64,000 nucleotides of DNA from Rathayibacter sp. VKM Ac-2760 (lineage in GTDB: Bacteria; Actinomycetota; Actinomycetes; Actinomycetales; Microbacteriaceae): the NCBI RefSeq assembly GCF_009834185.1, contig NZ_CP047173.1, positions 2,108,001 through 2,172,000 on the forward strand, given 5' to 3'. The notes beneath the pieces were generated by a model that did not search any database, had not been told where the DNA came from, and was given only the letters and a program-made list of their open reading frames with translations. The stretch's first letter is position 1. Every line of letters starts with the position of its first letter. The translations under genes and the position numbers were made by a program. Of this stretch, positions 61,402 to 64,000 are shown piece after piece.

Positions 61402-61708
61402 GACGGGCCCTGTCGTTGTCGCGAGGCCGTCGCGAGCGATCGCGCCGCTCCGCCCACGCCGTCGCAAGACGTTGTGGGCCGTGGGGCTGAAGGGCGAGGG
61501 CCGGACTCGCCGGTGCCCACGAGCCTCCATGACGCCTCTCGAGCCGCGGAGACCGCCCGGCCCGACGGAGCGATGTCCTCTCCCGGATGGTGCGGTACCC
61601 GACGGAGAGATCGACGGTCGCCCCCAGCCCGATGCATCGAGGGCAGGCACCCGCGGAGGTGCCTGCCCTCGATGCGTGATCAGTGCCGACTCGGTCGGCC
61701 GCTCATCG
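61402..61708. other. 307-bp intergenic stretch, no gene recognised
   Basis: Apart from the hairpin at 61634-61675, I see nothing functional. Open frames on both strands are short and unlike any family I know. It may be decayed sequence bordering the GH3 remnant. Confidence 0.5.
61634..61675. terminator. bidirectional terminator
   Basis: An 18-bp perfect stem (gcatcgagggcaggcacc and complement) around the 6-nt loop cgcgga. It lies between the TetR gene and the converging GH3 remnant. Confidence 0.8.
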
Positions 61709-62213
61709 TCATCGCGTTCGAGTGACGGTCACATCCTCGTTCAGCGAGATCTCGCGGCCGTCGACGGTCGCGGTCGCCTTGACAGCGACCGTCCCCGAGG
61801 GGAGCGACGTGCCGGGGAAGGTGATCCTCTTCGTGATGGTCGCCCCCGCCTTGAGCGCGGGGCACTCGACGGAGCCGTACGGGGTCACGACCGAGACTCC
61901 GGCCGCGACGTCCTCGTTGTTCGTCGCGGTGACCGTCACGGTCGTCTTCCCGCCGGACACTCTCGAGGTGGCGGAGAGGTCGATGTCGAGCGTGGTCCTC
62001 TGCTCATAGGTGAGCCCGTGACCGAACTCGAAGAGCGCGCCGTCCTCCGTCTCCGCGTAGCCAGGGAGGTCGCTGTACTGCTGCTTCACGGCGTCGCGCG
62101 TTCCAGCCAGAGCGAACGGCATCCGACCCTGAGGAGCGAAGTCGCCCGAGAGCACGTCCATGAGGGCGACCGGGTTGCTGCCGAAGCCGGCGACGATCGC
62201 GCCGGCATCGCGG
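61709..62213 (-). pseudogene. GH3 beta-glucosidase, 3' remnant
   Basis: About 168 codons corresponding to the C-terminal part of a GH3 enzyme: DAGAIVAGFGSNPVALMDVL, then GDFAPQGRMPFALAG, FGHGLTYE and an Fn3-like domain to the stop at 61709. A full GH3 gene is 2.0-2.6 kb. Similarity ends abruptly near 62213, where a lacI-type fragment begins on the other strand. The ATG at 62161 could start a 150-aa product, but it would lack the catalytic barrel. Confidence 0.82.
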
Positions 62214-62486
62214 AGTGTCGTCGCCTACAACGACGACGTCGCCGCTCTCGTGGTGGGCGCAGCGATCCGGCTCGGCCTCTCTCTCCCACAGGACCTCGCC
62301 GTCGTCGGCCACGACGACTCGCCGCTCGCGCAGCTGATCGTCCCGTCGCTGACCACCGTCCACGTCGACGACGCGGGCCTCGGCCAGTACTTCGCGCAGC
62401 TCGCGCTCAGCGCGGCAGCCGGAGCGCCTGCCCCGCGACGCGATGCGGAATCGCGGCTCTCCGTGGTCCGGCGGGAGTCCGCCTGA
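62214..62486 (+). pseudogene. LacI-family regulator, 3' remnant
   Basis: About 90 codons matching the end of a LacI/GalR effector domain: SVVAYNDDVAALVVGAAIRL, LAVVGHDDSPLAQLIVPSLT, TVHVDDAGLGQYF, finishing RDAESRLSVVRRESA. The DNA-binding domain and first two thirds are missing. Sequence upstream of 62214 belongs to the GH3 remnant on the other strand. Confidence 0.82.
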
Positions 62487-62599
62487 CTCGTCAGAACCGA
62501 GCCGCGAGGGCGATGCCTGGACGGCGCTTCGTCCACCATGCGTCCGGCTGCTGGTGGGATGGTGCAGGGCAGGGGGTCGCCCGGCTCGCTCTCGTCTCC

Positions 62600-62942
62600 T
62601 GAGCCGGCGGCTGGTGAGCATCGACTCTTCCGCGTCCGGCAGCGGCACAGCCGCCGTGAGCTGCGGTTCGAGCTCCGAGTCCGGGAGAGAGGCCGCGACG
62701 TCGACGGTCCCGAAGCCGAGGTCCGCGAGGACCGGCACCCCCTGGTGGTGCTCGTCCAGGTACTTCAGCGCCCGGTCGATGATCGTCTCTTCACGGTCGC
62801 TCGGCGGCTGGGAGCGGAGGATCGTCAGGAGCGCGGCGACCATCGTGTGTCGGCGGCCGTGGGCGTCCGCGAGGACCTGGTGCGCGAGGCGCTGCACCTT
62901 GGCGGTGTGCTCGCCGTGGATGGCGCAGGCGCTCGAAGTCAA
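62600..62942 (-). pseudogene. coding-like remnant, family not recognised
   Basis: This stretch reads as protein with normal codon bias on the minus strand (VQRLAHQVLADAHGRRHTMV, DRALKYLDEHHQGVPVLADL, TVDVAASLPDSELEPQL), but I cannot name a family. The only start near its upstream edge is a TTG inside the palindrome at 62938, and the frame runs on into the LacI remnant without a sensible stop. Probably a gene truncated at both ends; it could also be a short real gene. Confidence 0.4.
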
Positions 62943-62952
62943 CTAAGTTGAC
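62938..62952. promoter_or_regulatory. operator-like palindrome upstream of SDR paralogue 3
   Basis: gtcaactaagttgac: perfect 6-bp arms around TAA, 31 bp before the SDR start codon. The cognate regulator is not evident in the window. Confidence 0.5.
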
Positions 62953-62982
62953 CTGATCGTCTCAACACATCGAGGAGAACGC

Positions 62983-64000
62983 ATGTCCACGACTCCCGCC
63001 TTGACCGCCCAGAGCTCGATCGGGGAATGGCTGAGCCATCCGGAGGGCTCCGCGCTGATCCGCGATGTGCTCGGCGGCGCGGCCGGCGGCTTCGACGAGG
63101 CGAAGCTGGCTCCGGTGCGATCGCTGCCGCTGCAGCAGCTGGTCGCGCTGAGTCAGGGGCAGCTCCCGCAGAGCGTCGTCGACGATCTCGTGCTCCGGGC
63201 GAACGGCGGCGTCGTGCCGGAGGCCGTCGAGAGCACGGGCTGGCGCGAGAGCGTGGTCGCCGGTCGCTTCACCGGGAGGACCGTGATCGTGACCGGTGCA
63301 GCGTCCGGGATCGGCCGCGCGACCGCCTCCCGCATCGCCCGCGAAGGCGGCCGGGTCGTCGCCGTCGACATCTCGGCCGAGCGGCTCCAGGAGTTCGCGG
63401 CCTCGCTGCCCGAGGCCGAGATCGTTCCGGTCGCGGGCGACATCACGAAGCAGGACGACATCGACGCCGTCGTCGCGGCGGCCGGCGAGCGGATCGACGG
63501 CCTCGCCAACATCGCCGGCATCAACGACGACTTCTCCCCCGCCCACGAGACCTCGGACGCGGTGTGGGACCGGGTGATCGCCATCAACCTCACCGGCGGC
63601 TTCAAGCTCTCCCGCGCCGTGCTGCCCGCGATGCTGGCGGCCTCGGCCGGGTCGATCGTCAATGTCGCCTCCGAAGCGGGGCTGCGCGGCAACGCGTCCG
63701 GCAACGCCTACACGGTGTCGAAGCACGGCGTCGTCGGGCTCACGAAGAGCGCCGCGTTCATGTACACGGGCAGCGGGATCCGCGTGAACGCCGTCGCGCC
63801 CGGCGGCGTCGCCACCGGCATCCCGTTCCCGCCGAACGTCTCCGAGGTGGGCAGCGCTCGTCTCGCCTTGTTCCAGAGCGCGATCCCCTCCGTGGCCTCC
63901 GCGGAGCAGCTCGCGGCGTCGATCACCTTCCTGCTCAGCGACGACGGCGTGAACATCAACGGGGCGATCCTGCCCAGCGACGGCGGCTGGTCAGTGCAGT
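62983..64000 (+). CDS. SDR oxidoreductase with extra N-terminal domain (paralogue 3), stop beyond window
   Basis: 339 codons are present and the last (…GGWSVQ) aligns with the end of paralogue 1, so the stop should fall at about 64000-64002. GAGGAG precedes ATG 62983. Residues about 10-78 repeat the N-terminal domain (SSIGEWLSHPEGSALIRDVL ... LPLQQLVALSQGQLPQSVVD); the SDR core has TGAASGIG, AVDIS, NIAG and NAYTVSKHG. It is very close to paralogue 1 throughout, suggesting duplication. Substrate unknown. Confidence 0.88.
   Translation, partial: MSTTPALTAQSSIGEWLSHPEGSALIRDVLGGAAGGFDEAKLAPVRSLPLQQLVALSQGQLPQSVVDDLVLRANGGVVPEAVESTGWRESVVAGRFTGRTVIVTGAASGIGRATASRIAREGGRVVAVDISAERLQEFAASLPEAEIVPVAGDITKQDDIDAVVAAAGERIDGLANIAGINDDFSPAHETSDAVWDRVIAINLTGGFKLSRAVLPAMLAASAGSIVNVASEAGLRGNASGNAYTVSKHGVVGLTKSAAFMYTGSGIRVNAVAPGGVATGIPFPPNVSEVGSARLALFQSAIPSVASAEQLAASITFLLSDDGVNINGAILPSDGGWSVQ

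Noticed and set aside
62160..62486. Taking the open frame from ATG 62160 as a short intact LacI-type protein
   Set aside because: The first 18 codons are antisense GH3 sequence; LacI similarity begins only at about 62214, and the DNA-binding domain is missing.
1..64000. tRNA, rRNA, riboswitch or phage attachment sites
   Set aside because: No cloverleaf-like, ribosomal, riboswitch-like or integrase-linked sequence was noticed on reading; a covariance-model scan would be needed to exclude small RNAs.

Overview
The window is chromosomal DNA from a high-GC actinobacterium, most likely Microbacteriaceae (Rathayibacter- or Curtobacterium-like). This rests on the strong G/C bias at third codon positions, an inositol gene order matching the one I know from Corynebacterium glutamicum, many ATGA/GTGA stop-start overlaps, and a palindromic intergenic repeat at 9.7-9.9 kb of a kind I associate with Microbacteriaceae. 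The family assignment is inference. I saw no rRNA, tRNA, CRISPR array, transposase or phage gene.

Almost the whole window is a catabolic island for plant-derived sugars. (1) 0-20.4 kb, myo-inositol. A transaldolase/thioesterase/GNAT-AAA operon diverges from a GntR regulator. Then come an inositol-type MFS permease, an IolW-like dehydrogenase, the operon iolC-Cgl0158 aldolase-iolA-iolB-iolD-iolE-iolG-iolH, a tautomerase, a second GntR and a CUT2 ABC importer. Copies of one 14-bp inverted repeat sit in front of most of these units, so they look like one regulon. (2) 20.4-26.6 kb, beta-L-arabinofuranosides. A LacI regulator diverges from a CUT1 ABC importer followed by a GH127 beta-L-arabinofuranosidase. 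(3) 26.8-45.9 kb, uronides. One leftward gene train holds a peptide/oligosaccharide-type ABC importer (with a permease-ATPase fusion), GH43, an MFS carrier, GH2 beta-glucuronidase, a Gfo/Idh oxidoreductase and LacI. A second leftward pair is uxaC-uxuB. Rightwards run mannonate dehydratase, an SDR and a GH35-like enzyme. Together these would import glucuronosyl-oligosaccharides, release glucuronate and convert it through fructuronate and mannonate to 2-keto-3-deoxygluconate. A shared LacI-type operator occurs at the dppA-like and uxaC/manD promoters.

(4) 45.9-54.6 kb, rhamnosides/glucosides. A TetR gene diverges from a tightly coupled operon of MFS, GH78 alpha-L-rhamnosidase, GH1 beta-glucosidase, SDR and GH43 with a discoidin domain. 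(5) 54.6-61.4 kb, mixed oxidative functions: an SMP-30-like lipoprotein coupled to a Baeyer-Villiger-type monooxygenase, MarR, an amber-interrupted SDR, an isochorismatase-like hydrolase, a Zn-type alcohol dehydrogenase and TetR. (6) 61.4-64 kb, a decayed zone in which the 3' parts of a GH3 gene and a lacI-type gene are fused head to head, followed by a partial SDR running off the right edge.

The most unusual signals are a small uncharacterised N-terminal domain fused to three SDR paralogues (43.3, 58.1 and 63.0 kb, one interrupted by a single in-frame TAG), the shared operators, the stem-loops that follow each of the three solute-binding-protein genes, and the GH3/lacI deletion scar.
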